NCBI GenBank assembly: GCA_020057405.1
Contig: JAGVFW010000003.1
Location: 1-64,000, forward strand
Reading direction: 5' to 3'
DNA: 64,000 nucleotides
DNA from: an archaeon
Lineage (GTDB): Archaea; Micrarchaeota; Micrarchaeia; Norongarragalinales; UBA97
Shown here: positions 36,895 through 47,281 of the stretch, one piece after another
How the letters are laid out: each line of letters begins with the position of its first letter
Numbering within the stretch: position 1 is the stretch's first letter
Program-made: the position numbers and the translations under genes
Notes under the pieces: generated by a model
The model's database searches: none
What the model saw: only the letters and a program-made list of their open reading frames with translations
Told to the model about the DNA's origin: nothing

Positions 36895-37992
36895 CTAATT
36901 CCTGGCGCCAATTTTCCCTAGTTTTACGCCGGTCTCAAGAATCACCGGAACTTGTTCTAGGGGCGTCGTCCTAAGCAGGGCGGTGATTATGCTCGTGGGG
37001 ATCGAATGCTTTCTCTCAAGCGATTGGACCCGCTTGAACTGCCGGACTTTTTCCTTGATAAGCTGTTTTCCGGAGAACGCCGAAATGCGTTCGTACCACG
37101 CTGCCACGGGTTCGTCCTTGCGTCGCACAAACCCGGGGTTGAGTGCAAACACGTGCTCGTGTTCTGAATAAAGCTCTGAAAGCTGGCCGTCAATCTCTTT
37201 TGCAAGCGATTCGATCGGGGGTTCCTGTCCGTTGGCGGTACCGTCCTTAAGCGTTTTTAGCGCTGCGATGCCGACGGCGAATTTTTCAGAGACATCTTTC
37301 GGCAATACGGCGACGGTGCCGCGATACGCCGGTCTTCTAGCCGGAAATGAAAGGAGGTTGAGGAAAACGTTGTAAGCTGACCAGCGGTTTACGTAATGCG
37401 CTGCAAGCTCCTCGCCAGGCGGTTGTTTCTCGCTTATCGCGTTTGACCACGCGTGCTCGAACTCGTGCCTGCGCGAGATTTTCGCGACCCCGCTGAAAAG
37501 GAATACGCGGGAAAAGTCCTCCAGGTTGAGGCCGTGGTCGGCAATCAGGCGCTTGAAGGCCGGGTGGAAAACCCGTTCCAGCGTCTCGCGGGCATAGTTT
37601 AACTCTCCGCCCCTCAAATCATCGCCAAACTCACGGTCTATGACTCGCTGGTCTATGACCATATTCTGGCCGTAAGGCGTAAACTCGGTTTCCCTGACTT
37701 TAAAGGATTTTACGCCGGGTACGTCTGCAAAAACCGGGATTCCCTGCTCATCGGCCCTCACAAGCGCCTTTACCGCCCGGATTATTCGGCCCACCCGGAG
37801 CGATTTCTTTATGGCCTGGCGCAGTTGGGGCCTTGATGGCTTGAGTCCGCTGGCGTTCAAGTCTTCAACCAGCGCCTTCATTACACGAAGAGTGGAAAAA
37901 TTGTCGTCAAAGCCGTGGGCCTCCACCTCGGCCCGCAGGACCGCTTCGGAAAATGCCTTCCTGAAAGCCTTGGCTGGACGCTCGATCGCCAT
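36895..37992 (-). CDS. hypothetical protein with HExxH-type motif (candidate metalloprotease)
   Basis: ISRRHEFEHAWSNAISE; no family recognised. Confidence 0.6.
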   Translation of the reverse strand: MAIERPAKAFRKAFSEAVLRAEVEAHGFDDNFSTLRVMKALVEDLNASGLKPSRPQLRQAIKKSLRVGRIIRAVKALVRADEQGIPVFADVPGVKSFKVRETEFTPYGQNMVIDQRVIDREFGDDLRGGELNYARETLERVFHPAFKRLIADHGLNLEDFSRVFLFSGVAKISRRHEFEHAWSNAISEKQPPGEELAAHYVNRWSAYNVFLNLLSFPARRPAYRGTVAVLPKDVSEKFAVGIAALKTLKDGTANGQEPPIESLAKEIDGQLSELYSEHEHVFALNPGFVRRKDEPVAAWYERISAFSGKQLIKEKVRQFKRVQSLERKHSIPTSIITALLRTTPLEQVPVILETGVKLGKIGARN

Positions 37993-38025
37993 GCAGATTA
38001 GTTGCCGCCCCCTGAAATAAAAAGC

Positions 38026-38814
38026 CTACCACTCTTTCTTGTGTCCCATCGTGTCGCGGTGGCACTTCCCGAATTCGGCTAGCTTTAGCGACTCGACGCC
38101 CGTAAATACCGGACCCTGCTTGCACACGAGGCCGCCCCCTGCGTCGCACTTGCCGCAAACGCCGATGCCGCACCCCATGTAGCGCTCGAGGGCGAGCTGC
38201 GATGGCAGGTCGTGCGCAAGGGCGACTTTTGCAACTGCTTCCATCATTTTCTCCGGCCCGCAGGCGTAGATGCAGTCAAACTTACTGCCGTCTGAAATTA
38301 GTTTTTCAGCCAACTCGTGCGGCCGGCCCTTGAACCCTGCGCTTCCGTCGTCGGTTGAGACGAACGCCTCGATGCCCATGCGCGTAAACTCGTTTTCGAA
38401 AATCGCGTCGTCTTTAGTGCGCGCGCCAATTACCATGACGGGCGTGATGCCGGCCGCAAGGCATTGTTCTGCAAGGAAGTTTAGTGCCGCAACTCCGTAG
38501 CCCCCGCCGACTAGCAGAACAGATTTGTATGATGGCTCGAGCCAGAACCCCTTGCCGAACGGCCCGCGAATGCTTAGCTTGTCGCCCGCCTTGAATGCAG
38601 CGAGCTTTTTCGAGAATGACCCGACTGCTGCAATGCTAAGACGCAGCGGAACGGCATTAACAATGCAAAACGGCTTTTCGTCCATTCCGGGAAGCCACAC
38701 CATCACAAACTGCCCTGGCTTTGCACCCGGCATGGAGCAGTCAAGCTCAAGAGTGTTGACGCGGTAATTTTCCTTGCGCACTGAAGTAATCGGGGCGGTA
38801 GTGTAGTAGGACAT
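38026..38814 (-). CDS. pyrK: dihydroorotate dehydrogenase electron transfer subunit
   Basis: FAD-binding fold, GGGYGVAALNFLA, C-terminal 2Fe-2S cysteines CGIGVCGKC. Confidence 0.93.
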   Translation of the reverse strand: MSYYTTAPITSVRKENYRVNTLELDCSMPGAKPGQFVMVWLPGMDEKPFCIVNAVPLRLSIAAVGSFSKKLAAFKAGDKLSIRGPFGKGFWLEPSYKSVLLVGGGYGVAALNFLAEQCLAAGITPVMVIGARTKDDAIFENEFTRMGIEAFVSTDDGSAGFKGRPHELAEKLISDGSKFDCIYACGPEKMMEAVAKVALAHDLPSQLALERYMGCGIGVCGKCDAGGGLVCKQGPVFTGVESLKLAEFGKCHRDTMGHKKEW

Positions 38815-38820
38815 AGCGGC

Positions 38821-39768
38821 TCACTCGTGCGCCTTTGAAATCAGCTGCTTGGCCGAATTGTAGCCGTTTGCGTCCATCCAGGCGGTCATTTCGCTGCACA
38901 CTTGATTGAATACAGTCAGCTCACGGTAGAAGGCCGCAGTGCCGATGCCAACTGCACTGGCGCCAGCCATCATCATTTCAATGGCATCCTCGCCGGAGAA
39001 AACGCCGCCGGTGCCGATGATTGCGGTGTCAGGAAGTGCCGCGCGGATGCGGTAGACGCACTTGATTGCAAGCGGCTTTAGGGCAGGGCCCGAGAGGCCG
39101 CCGTACTTGTTGGCAAGAATTGGCTTGGCGCGGTTAATGTCAATCGCCATTCCTGGACCGGCGGTGTTCACTGCAGTGATGCCACCAGCGCCCGACTCGA
39201 CGCACGCCCTTGCGATGAGCTCGATTGCGGGCACGTCGGGAGAGAGTTTTGCAAAAATGGGAATCGATTTGGGCACGCGGCTTGCAGCTTCCTCAACTGC
39301 CTTCGCGGAGGCCTTCTCGCTTAGGCAAAAGAGTCCGCCGAACTCGTCCTCTACGTTCGGGCAGCTCATGTCAAGCTCGATTGCGTCGGGTGCGGCTTTT
39401 GAAATAAGCTCGGCGGCGAGGCCGAACTCCTCGGCTGTTGAGGCAAACACGCTTGCGATAATCGGGGTTTTGGTGAGGCGCTTGTACTCTGCAATCTCGG
39501 CGGCCTTTTCCTCGACTCCGGGGTTGCTTAGCCCAACCGCGTTGAGAAACCAGCCTTTTGAGAGAGCGTCGACGACAATGGGATTCGCGTGGCCCTTTCT
39601 TTCCTTGACGCTTGCGCTCTTGCTCGTGATTGCGCCAGCCCCGCCCTCGTTAGCGACTTTCGCCATAAGTTGTGCGGTCGTGCCAAGGATGCCGCTTGCC
39701 AGGACAGTAGGGTTGGAAAGTTGCATGCCAGCAAGCTGCACTTTTAGGTCAACGGTCATCAATGCCAC
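38821..39768 (-). CDS. pyrD: dihydroorotate dehydrogenase catalytic subunit
   Basis: ELDMSCPNVE, KLSPDV, GTGGVFSGEDAIEMMMAGASAVGIGTA. Confidence 0.95.
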   Translation of the reverse strand: MALMTVDLKVQLAGMQLSNPTVLASGILGTTAQLMAKVANEGGAGAITSKSASVKERKGHANPIVVDALSKGWFLNAVGLSNPGVEEKAAEIAEYKRLTKTPIIASVFASTAEEFGLAAELISKAAPDAIELDMSCPNVEDEFGGLFCLSEKASAKAVEEAASRVPKSIPIFAKLSPDVPAIELIARACVESGAGGITAVNTAGPGMAIDINRAKPILANKYGGLSGPALKPLAIKCVYRIRAALPDTAIIGTGGVFSGEDAIEMMMAGASAVGIGTAAFYRELTVFNQVCSEMTAWMDANGYNSAKQLISKAHE

Positions 39769-39837
39769 CGGACTACCCTAGGTTGCCCAAAGCTTTTATT
39801 TGCTAGTAAGCTGTGCTATACTTAGACCAGATAACCC

Positions 39838-41328
39838 ATGGCGCTTCTCTTTGACTACTCAAAAAAACCTGCAAGCGCGCTTTTCATCGCGCACTCGGCA
39901 AGCCCTGACTTTGCCGGGGCAAAGGCCCGCTTTGATGCACTGCACGCCCTTTCCGCAAGCGGCGGCACGCAAGTCAACGCAAGGTTCCTGACTGGATTTA
40001 GCGGCCTCGTGCCGCAGTGGGCCGGCGGGACTTCCCAAAACAAGCTGCTAAGCGCGCTAGCCGGCCTGCCAGTCTACGCCAACCACAATGGCGTGCTCCT
40101 TGCGTCAATCGGCGCAGCCGATGCCGGGGAAGTGGCGCAATACCTGGCGCAAGGGACGACAACAGGTGAGCCTCAATCAACTGGCGAACGGGCTGAACTG
40201 TCCGGCCGGGAAAGCCACGCGCTTTACTCTGCCGCAAGGGCGCTAGTCAAGTCTGCAGGCTTTCAAACAGTAGTGTGCGAGGGGTGGCCGTCTTTTGAGG
40301 CGGGCCTGCGGCTGAAAAAAGAACTTGGGATAAAAGCAATCTTCTCTTTCCACGGCGCCTCAGCCGACAGGTCAGTGCAGGGGCAGGAGCGCGCTGCAGT
40401 CGAGGCAGGCGACGCGCTGCTTTTCTCGCAAACAGGAGCCCTTGAGTCGGTGTTAGAGAGGCACCGGAGTTCGGGCAAAACGACTTCAATTTCAAGGCAC
40501 GCCGGGGCGCTTGCGCAAATGACCCTCGCGCTCAATCTTTCAAGCGAGAAGGCTGTCCTCGAGCGGGTCGTCTCAAGCCTCGGCGCCTCCGTTGAGGAAA
40601 AACGCAGTGCGATAGCGCTTGTCAAGCAGGCCGGCCACGCGCTCGAACTATTGGGGGCCAACCGCGGCGTGTTCCACTTGCGCACGCCGACCATAGCGCT
40701 TTTGCCCCACGGCCTCACGCACAACTACATACCCTCGGCGGGACCTGGCGACTTTGCTTTTGCGCGAAAGAAAATGGAGTCGCTTAGTGCAGCAAGCGGC
40801 AGGAAACTCTCAGGCAAGCGGCTGATTTACGCGCACGCGCGTGACGCTGTTGACGGCATAAAAATGCTTGAGACGCTTGCGGCTTTACCGTCAGACGTCG
40901 CGATGGCAATCCACTCGGACTCGGCGTGGGATTTTGCAGGCAATGCCAAACGCTTGGGGGTTGAGGAGCGGGCGGCGCGCATTGAGCAGGCAGGCGAACT
41001 TGAAATGCTGGCTTGCGAGGCCCTCGCGCTTCCAAGCCCTACGCCATCCGTGCTCTCAAGCGCGCTTCGCGCCTGTCGCATGGCGCAAATGGCGGGGTTG
41101 GCAGGACCAGTGCTTCTGTTGGGTGACAATCCCGTCCACTCGCTTTCGGAAAATGTCCTGCTAAGCCGCTCCCAGACTAGTGCGCAACGCGCCTACCTCA
41201 TTGCAAGTGCAATGGAAGACCGTGCGCTAAATGAGAAGCTGAAGATGTCTGCCCTCGCGGTTGCTGGAAGGGAATGGACCGGCAGGGCAAGCAGCCAAGA
41301 GCTCGCGGCGTTCATTGCGGGCGTTTAG
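39838..41328 (+). CDS. hypothetical protein, possibly GT-B glycosyltransferase-like
   Basis: Overall pattern resembles a two-domain GT-B protein (IFSFHGASADRSV... LIYAHARDAVDGIKMLETLAAL... EMLACEALALPSPTPSVLSSALRACRMAQMAG); no definitive motif. Confidence 0.4.
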   Translation: MALLFDYSKKPASALFIAHSASPDFAGAKARFDALHALSASGGTQVNARFLTGFSGLVPQWAGGTSQNKLLSALAGLPVYANHNGVLLASIGAADAGEVAQYLAQGTTTGEPQSTGERAELSGRESHALYSAARALVKSAGFQTVVCEGWPSFEAGLRLKKELGIKAIFSFHGASADRSVQGQERAAVEAGDALLFSQTGALESVLERHRSSGKTTSISRHAGALAQMTLALNLSSEKAVLERVVSSLGASVEEKRSAIALVKQAGHALELLGANRGVFHLRTPTIALLPHGLTHNYIPSAGPGDFAFARKKMESLSAASGRKLSGKRLIYAHARDAVDGIKMLETLAALPSDVAMAIHSDSAWDFAGNAKRLGVEERAARIEQAGELEMLACEALALPSPTPSVLSSALRACRMAQMAGLAGPVLLLGDNPVHSLSENVLLSRSQTSAQRAYLIASAMEDRALNEKLKMSALAVAGREWTGRASSQELAAFIAGV

Positions 41329-41377
41329 CGGCCCTCGGGAGAGCTAGGTAATTGTAGTGCCTAACTTTAGCAATTGC

Positions 41378-41932
41378 TTAGCCCTGAGCGTGGGCAGGCG
41401 AGGCGAGTTCGGCCGCGTGGTAGAGGCGCTCGCAGTAGGCGCACCTTAGTTTGAGCGGGTTTCTTTCTTCGACTCTAAAGATGCTCTTGCCTTCGGCGTT
41501 GGTGACGCACTTGTTGTTCGGGCAGCGGACGACGTCTTTTACCTCGTCGGCCACGCTGACGCGGTATTTCTCAACTACCTTGAAGCCCTTGATGACGTTG
41601 ACAGTCGAGTGTGGTGCCAGAAGAGCAGCGCGATCGAGTTCGGTCTTGCCAAGAGCTTTCCCTTCAATCTTGACTAGGTCTTTAAGACCGTGCCTCGAGC
41701 TTGGTGACTTCATCAAAATGCTTACGGTGCCGGGAAATTCGGCAGTGACTCCAAGAGCGTCAAGCACTTTTAGTGCGCTGCCGGGGGGCAGGTGGTCAAG
41801 CACAATGCCATTCTCGATTTTGTTGACGCGCAACTGCTCGTCGTCCGCACCGTGGACGGCCTTGCCTTCAGTTTGGGGCTTGGTCTTGCCTTCGGCTTGC
41901 GGTTGGTGCTTGTCATCGTGCTTTTCAGTCAC
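41378..41932 (-). CDS. pyrI: aspartate carbamoyltransferase regulatory subunit
   Basis: LRVNKIENGIVLDHLPPGSALKVLDALG; zinc Cys CPNNKCVTN...LRCAYCER. Confidence 0.95.
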   Translation of the reverse strand: MTEKHDDKHQPQAEGKTKPQTEGKAVHGADDEQLRVNKIENGIVLDHLPPGSALKVLDALGVTAEFPGTVSILMKSPSSRHGLKDLVKIEGKALGKTELDRAALLAPHSTVNVIKGFKVVEKYRVSVADEVKDVVRCPNNKCVTNAEGKSIFRVEERNPLKLRCAYCERLYHAAELASPAHAQG

Positions 41933-41937
41933 TTAAT

Positions 41938-42855
41938 TCACCCTTTTCTTGAAAGAATCTTGTTGAGAACTGCCATGCGAACGCAAATGCCGTTTGCCTC
42001 CTGCCTGAAGTAGGCGGCGCGCGGGTCGGCGTCGACTTCCTCAGCGATTTCGCCAACGCGGGGGAACGGGTGCATGAGAATTGCGTCGGTCTTCATTGTC
42101 GCCAGTTCATCAGTGCCAATGTGGTAAGAATACTTGCGGTATTCTTCCGGATCGGCAAAGCGCTCTTTTTGGATGCGCGTGGCGTAAACCACGTCGGCCT
42201 GTGAGAGGTCGAATGACGAGAGTTCGCGCATCTTGATTTGCCCGCGCAATTCATTCGTAATCTGTTCGGGCATTCGAAGCGCGGGGGGGCTGTGGAAGAG
42301 GAGTTCGACGTCATCGAATTGGGAAAGCGCATAAGCAAGGCTGTGTACCGTCCGGCCGTACTTGAGGTCACCCAACATCAGGATTTTCAGGCCATCGATA
42401 GTGCCTTTCTCTTTTCGGATTGTGTAGAGGTCAAGGAGCGCTTGAGTCGGATGCTGGTTGGCACCGTCGCCCGCGTTGATTACCGGCGCTTCGGAGACAT
42501 TTGCCGCAGCCTGGGCAGCGCCCTCCAAGGGATGGCGGATGACGATGCAATCCGCGCAAGCGTCAATCACTTTTATTGTGTCGCTTAGTGTCTCGCCCTT
42601 TACCGTACTCGTTACAGAATCATCGCCAAAGCCGATGCGGCGCGCGCCTAAGCGCATGGCCGCAGTCTGGAAAGAAAACCGCGTGCGCGTGCTTGGCTCG
42701 AAAAAGAGCGTTGCAACGACTTTCCCCTTCAAAGTATCGGTCGAGCGCTTTTCGCGCGCAATTGAGGAAAAGGAGTCTGCCTCTCGCAGGATTTCCTCGA
42801 TGTCGTCGCGGCCTAGGCCCCTTGCAGTCACCAAGTCGCGTCCGAACCAAGTCAA
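41938..42855 (-). CDS. pyrB: aspartate carbamoyltransferase catalytic subunit
   Basis: FFEPSTRTRFSFQTAAMRLG, NAGDGANQHPTQALLDLYT, HPFPRVGEI. Confidence 0.97.
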   Translation of the reverse strand: MTWFGRDLVTARGLGRDDIEEILREADSFSSIAREKRSTDTLKGKVVATLFFEPSTRTRFSFQTAAMRLGARRIGFGDDSVTSTVKGETLSDTIKVIDACADCIVIRHPLEGAAQAAANVSEAPVINAGDGANQHPTQALLDLYTIRKEKGTIDGLKILMLGDLKYGRTVHSLAYALSQFDDVELLFHSPPALRMPEQITNELRGQIKMRELSSFDLSQADVVYATRIQKERFADPEEYRKYSYHIGTDELATMKTDAILMHPFPRVGEIAEEVDADPRAAYFRQEANGICVRMAVLNKILSRKG

Positions 42856-45800
42856 GCCTTACCCACCCCCGCAATATCATTAAGTGAATGGAGAGGAAGT
42901 TCTTCAGCCTTTCGGCCCGAGAGAACGGAGACGCTCTCTGCCATGGCAATTGCGGCAAAGGCGCTAGTGACGCAGTGCACGCCCTTGGCAACAGCTGCCA
43001 GGCGGGCAGAAGCGCCACTCCGCGAGTCAACCCCGCTGACAAGCAGGGAGGCGGGGTTGCCTGCCGCGAGGAATTCGGCTGCCTCTTTGGTTGTTGCAAA
43101 CGACTTGACCGCAACTCCGGCGGACTTGAACTTTTCTGCAATGACTTTAGTCCACTTGCCGCAGTCGCAAAGCACGACCGTTCCCCCAAGGGAAACGCCA
43201 GAGGCAAGAAGCGCCTTTAGGTACGCTTCCTCGAAAGTGGCGGCAACGCCCATGGTCTCGCCAGTGCTCTTCATTTCGGCACCTAGTTTGGGGTCAAGGG
43301 CGGAAAAGCGGCTGAATGGGAAGACGGGAACCTTGACTGCAGGCATACCCGTCTTGAGTTCAGCAGGCAGGCCAAGCGCGTCAAGCGTCATTCCTTGCGC
43401 CTGGATGCGCGCTGCGAGCTTGGCCACCTGCACGCCGGTTGCCTTGCTTACGAAGGGAACCGTGCGCGAGGCACGGGGATTGAGCTCAAGGACAGTAACT
43501 TCATCGCCCTTGACTACCATCTGAATGTTTGCGAGGCCGACAATGTTCAGAGTCGATGCAAGCTTCTGGGAATAATCGCGCACTGTCGCGAGCGCCTTTT
43601 GCGTCAGGCGGCGCGTTGGCAGGCAACAGGCTGAATCGCCGCTGTGGATGCCGGCCTCCTCGATTTGTTCCATGATGCCGACGATGCACGCGCGCTTGCC
43701 ATCAGCGATAAAGTCAATGTCAAGCTCGATGCCATCCTGCACAAAGTGGTCAATTGCAACGGGCTTGCCTCGGGAAACTTCGATTGCCTCGTCAATTCTT
43801 GCGAGGAGCTCTTTTTCGTTGGCAACCACTTCCATTGCACGGCCGCCCAAAACGTAGGAGGGGCGCAGGAGAAGCGGGTAGCCAACGTAGCCTGCAACCT
43901 CGACTGCTTCCTCGCGAGTGTAGGCAACGCCGCTCTGCACTAGGGGAATGCCTAACTTGCGCATGATGGAGTTGAACTTCTTTCTGTCCTGTGACAAGTC
44001 AATTGAATTGACGGTGGTGCCCAGTATCTTCACACCTGCTGCCTCAAGTGGACCAGCGAGGTTGACTGCAGTCTGACCGCCGAACTGCACAATAACTCCC
44101 GCAAACTCTTTTCCTTGCCGCTTGCAAGCCTCCTCTTCGACGCGAACTACTGCGAGCACGTCGTCGGGCGTGAGGGGCTCGAAGTAAAGCTTGTCGCTAA
44201 CGTCAAAGTCAGTGCTCACTGTCTCGGGGTTGTTGTTGATGACGACAGTCTCAAAGCCCGCCTCGCGCAGCGCCTGGACGGCGTGCACCGTGCAGTAGTC
44301 GAACTCGATTCCCTGGCCCATGCGGATGGGGCCGCCGCCGAGAATGATGACCTTCTTGCCGCCCTTGGAGACTGGGGCGGAGGGCGACTCGTCCTCTGGC
44401 TCGTAAGTGCTGTAAAAGTAGGGCGTGACTGCCTCGTATTCGCCCGCGCAGGTGTCAACCATCTTGAAGACGGGCCTTAGGCCTGCCTTTTCCCGCGCTG
44501 CACGCACTTGTTCGGGGTGCCGGCCTCCGCTGTAGGCTCCGATTTTCTTGTCGCTGAAGCCCAGGCGCTTGAGGTGCAGCAAATCCGCGGGGTTGTTGAA
44601 GTCAAGGCTGCCTGAAATCATTGCCTTTTCCGCCATTGCGATGTTGCGGATTTTTTCTAAAAACCACGCGTTGATTGAAGTGGCTGAGGCGAGCTCTGCG
44701 ACAGTCGCGCCATCGCGCAAGAGCTGCTTGAGCTTGAAGAGGCGCAGTTCAGTTGGCTCAAGGGATTCCAGTCGCTTGGCCTGTTCCTCGTAGCCCGGGC
44801 GCAACTCGAGGGAACGGATGGCTTTCATGAGGGACTCTTCGAAAGTGCGGCCAATTGCCATAGTCTCGCCAGTGCTCTTCATGCCAGTGCCCAGGTTTTC
44901 CTTGAGCCGCAGCTTATCGAACGGCCAGCGCGGGATTTTGAGCACAACGTAATCGATTGCTGGCTCAAAGCACGCGGTCTTGCCGGTTACTCGGTTCTCG
45001 ATTTCTGGAAGCGTGTAGCCTGCGGCGATTTTTGCGGCAACGCGGGCGATTGGGTAGCCAGTTGCCTTGCTTGCCAGGGCGCTTGAGCGGGAAGCGCGGG
45101 GGTTGACTTCGATGATGTAGTAGTTGCCGTTTGACTGGTCGAGTGCGAACTGGATGTTGCAGGCGCCCTCGACCTTGAGTGCGCGGATAATCTTGATTGC
45201 CGAAGTTCGGAGCTTCTGGTGGTCGTCGTCGGAGAGAGTTTGCGCAGGTGCCACGACAATGCTTTCGCCAGTGTGCACGCCAATTGGGTCAATGTTTTCC
45301 ATGTTGCAGATGGTGATGCAGTTGTCTGCCGAATCGCGGATGACTTCGTACTCGATTTCAGCCATTCCCTTGACGCTGCGCTCGACTAGCGCGCTATTGG
45401 TGGCGCTTGCGGTGAGGCTGACTTGGATGAGGCCGATCATTTCCGCTTCATTGGCGACAATGCCGCTTCCTGTGCCGCCAAGGCAGTAGTCTGCGCGCAC
45501 GATGACGGGGTAGCCAATGCCTTTTGCGGCCCCTAGTGCTTCCTCGACTGTGCGAACGCGCTTGGATGCCGGGATTGGCTCGTCGATTTTCTGGATGAGT
45601 TCCTTGAACTGTTCGCGGTCCTCTGCAAGCTCGATTGATTCGATGCTGGTGCCGAGCACTGCAACGCCGTGCTTCTTGAAGACTTCACGCAACTGCACTG
45701 CCAGGTTTAGGCCCGTCTGGCCCGCCATTGTCGCAAGCACGCCATCGGGCTTCTCGCGCTCGATGATGCGCTCAAGGACTTTAGCGTGAAGTGGCTCGAC

Positions 45801-46022
45801 GTAAACGATGTCTGCAGTGTCAAGGTCAGTCTGGATTGTGGCAGGGTTGCTGTTCACTAGCACTACCTTGATGCCTTCCTCCCTCAGGGCGAGGCAAGCT
45901 TGCGTGCCGCTATAATCAAACTCGGCCGCTTGTCCAATAACTATAGGACCGCTGCCGATTAGCAGCACTTTCGATAGACCTTGTTTCTTTGGCAATTTCT
46001 TCAAACCCACCAGAGTAATCAA
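42852..46022 (-). CDS. carB: carbamoyl-phosphate synthase large subunit
   Basis: Two duplicated ATP-grasp halves; GSGPIVIGQAAEFDYSGTQACLALREEG; ILGGGPIRMGQGIEFDY. Confidence 0.97.
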   Translation of the reverse strand: MITLVGLKKLPKKQGLSKVLLIGSGPIVIGQAAEFDYSGTQACLALREEGIKVVLVNSNPATIQTDLDTADIVYVEPLHAKVLERIIEREKPDGVLATMAGQTGLNLAVQLREVFKKHGVAVLGTSIESIELAEDREQFKELIQKIDEPIPASKRVRTVEEALGAAKGIGYPVIVRADYCLGGTGSGIVANEAEMIGLIQVSLTASATNSALVERSVKGMAEIEYEVIRDSADNCITICNMENIDPIGVHTGESIVVAPAQTLSDDDHQKLRTSAIKIIRALKVEGACNIQFALDQSNGNYYIIEVNPRASRSSALASKATGYPIARVAAKIAAGYTLPEIENRVTGKTACFEPAIDYVVLKIPRWPFDKLRLKENLGTGMKSTGETMAIGRTFEESLMKAIRSLELRPGYEEQAKRLESLEPTELRLFKLKQLLRDGATVAELASATSINAWFLEKIRNIAMAEKAMISGSLDFNNPADLLHLKRLGFSDKKIGAYSGGRHPEQVRAAREKAGLRPVFKMVDTCAGEYEAVTPYFYSTYEPEDESPSAPVSKGGKKVIILGGGPIRMGQGIEFDYCTVHAVQALREAGFETVVINNNPETVSTDFDVSDKLYFEPLTPDDVLAVVRVEEEACKRQGKEFAGVIVQFGGQTAVNLAGPLEAAGVKILGTTVNSIDLSQDRKKFNSIMRKLGIPLVQSGVAYTREEAVEVAGYVGYPLLLRPSYVLGGRAMEVVANEKELLARIDEAIEVSRGKPVAIDHFVQDGIELDIDFIADGKRACIVGIMEQIEEAGIHSGDSACCLPTRRLTQKALATVRDYSQKLASTLNIVGLANIQMVVKGDEVTVLELNPRASRTVPFVSKATGVQVAKLAARIQAQGMTLDALGLPAELKTGMPAVKVPVFPFSRFSALDPKLGAEMKSTGETMGVAATFEEAYLKALLASGVSLGGTVVLCDCGKWTKVIAEKFKSAGVAVKSFATTKEAAEFLAAGNPASLLVSGVDSRSGASARLAAVAKGVHCVTSAFAAIAMAESVSVLSGRKAEELPLHSLNDIAGVGKA

Positions 46023-46027
46023 ATAAC

Positions 46028-47128
46028 TTAATCTAGCATTTTTGCAAATTCATCGAACAGGTAACGGTTATCGTACGGCCCGGGGTTCGCCTCGGGGTGG
46101 TACTGGACGCTGAAAATGGGGAGTTCCTTGTGGCGCAAGCCCTCGTTAGTGCCATCATTGGCATTGACGAACAATTCTGAGACTGTTTTTGGCAAGTCCT
46201 TGACTGCGTAACCGTGGTTTTGCGAAGTGATGAACGCTTTTCCAGACTCAACGTTGAGAACTGGCTGGTTTGAGCCCCTGTGGCCGAACTTTAGCTTGAA
46301 CGTTTTTGCACCAAGGGTGTGTGCGAGAAGCTGGTGACCCAAGCAAATGCCGAAAATGGGCAGCTTGCCTGCAAGATTCTTGAGCGTATCGATTGTGTAA
46401 GTAGCCGTTGCGGGATCGCCTGGTCCGTTGCTTACCATCAGACCAGCGGGCTCAAGGGCCATAATCTCCTTTGCAGTAGTCTTTGGCGGAACGACAACCA
46501 CGCGGAAGCCGCGCTTGACTAGCTCGCGGGCGATGCTGCCCTTGGCGCCGACGTCGATGAGGACGACGGTCTTGGCACCCGCTTCGTTAAACACTTGGTT
46601 AGTCTTGGTGGCAACTGCCAGGACATAGTCGTTTGCGCCATAGTCAAACGCCTTGGCTTTCTTTAGGGCGGAAGCGATGACGGCCTCGCGCTCGGATTCG
46701 TCGTTTAGCTGGACTAGCGCGCTTGGCATGACGCCAGCTGAGCGGACTTTGCGTACAATGGCACGCGTGTCAACGCCTGAAATGCCGGGAACGCCGGATT
46801 GCTCTAGGAATTCGTCTAGCGAACGCCTGCTTTGGTAGTGAGTTGGCAGGTTGCAGGCTTCCCGCACGATTGCTGCTGAGGGCTGGACTTTGGAGCTCTC
46901 GAAGGCTTCCTCGCTTATGCCGTAATTGCCGATTAGGGGGTAGCAGAAGGTCAAAAGCTGGCCCGCGTAGCTCGGGTCAGTGAGCGCTTCCTGGTAGCCG
47001 GTCATCGAAGTGTTGAATACAAGCTCGCCAACAGCGTCGACTTTGGCGCCAATGGAGTGTCCTTCAAAAATAGAGCCGTCCGAAAGAACAAGGAGGGCCG
47101 TTTTCCCCCTACCGGCATGGACCAACAT
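46028..47128 (-). CDS. carA: carbamoyl-phosphate synthase small subunit
   Basis: GVDTRAIVRKVR; glutamine amidotransferase motif PIFGICLGHQLLA; YHPEANPGP. Confidence 0.97.
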   Translation of the reverse strand: MLVHAGRGKTALLVLSDGSIFEGHSIGAKVDAVGELVFNTSMTGYQEALTDPSYAGQLLTFCYPLIGNYGISEEAFESSKVQPSAAIVREACNLPTHYQSRRSLDEFLEQSGVPGISGVDTRAIVRKVRSAGVMPSALVQLNDESEREAVIASALKKAKAFDYGANDYVLAVATKTNQVFNEAGAKTVVLIDVGAKGSIARELVKRGFRVVVVPPKTTAKEIMALEPAGLMVSNGPGDPATATYTIDTLKNLAGKLPIFGICLGHQLLAHTLGAKTFKLKFGHRGSNQPVLNVESGKAFITSQNHGYAVKDLPKTVSELFVNANDGTNEGLRHKELPIFSVQYHPEANPGPYDNRYLFDEFAKMLD

Positions 47129-47281
47129 AAGCTATCGAAAAATATACTTCCCAAGTTCAAGTTAAAAAGGGTTTGTAATGGGCCTCACCTGATTGCGGGC
47201 TTAGGCCAAGTCATATGAAGCCGTCAAGCGTGAACCGCCTATACCTTAATTAAGTAATAGCGTGTAAGAAACTACATAGGG

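Noticed and set aside
39062-39781. 239-aa plus-strand ORF
   Set aside because: Antisense shadow of pyrD.
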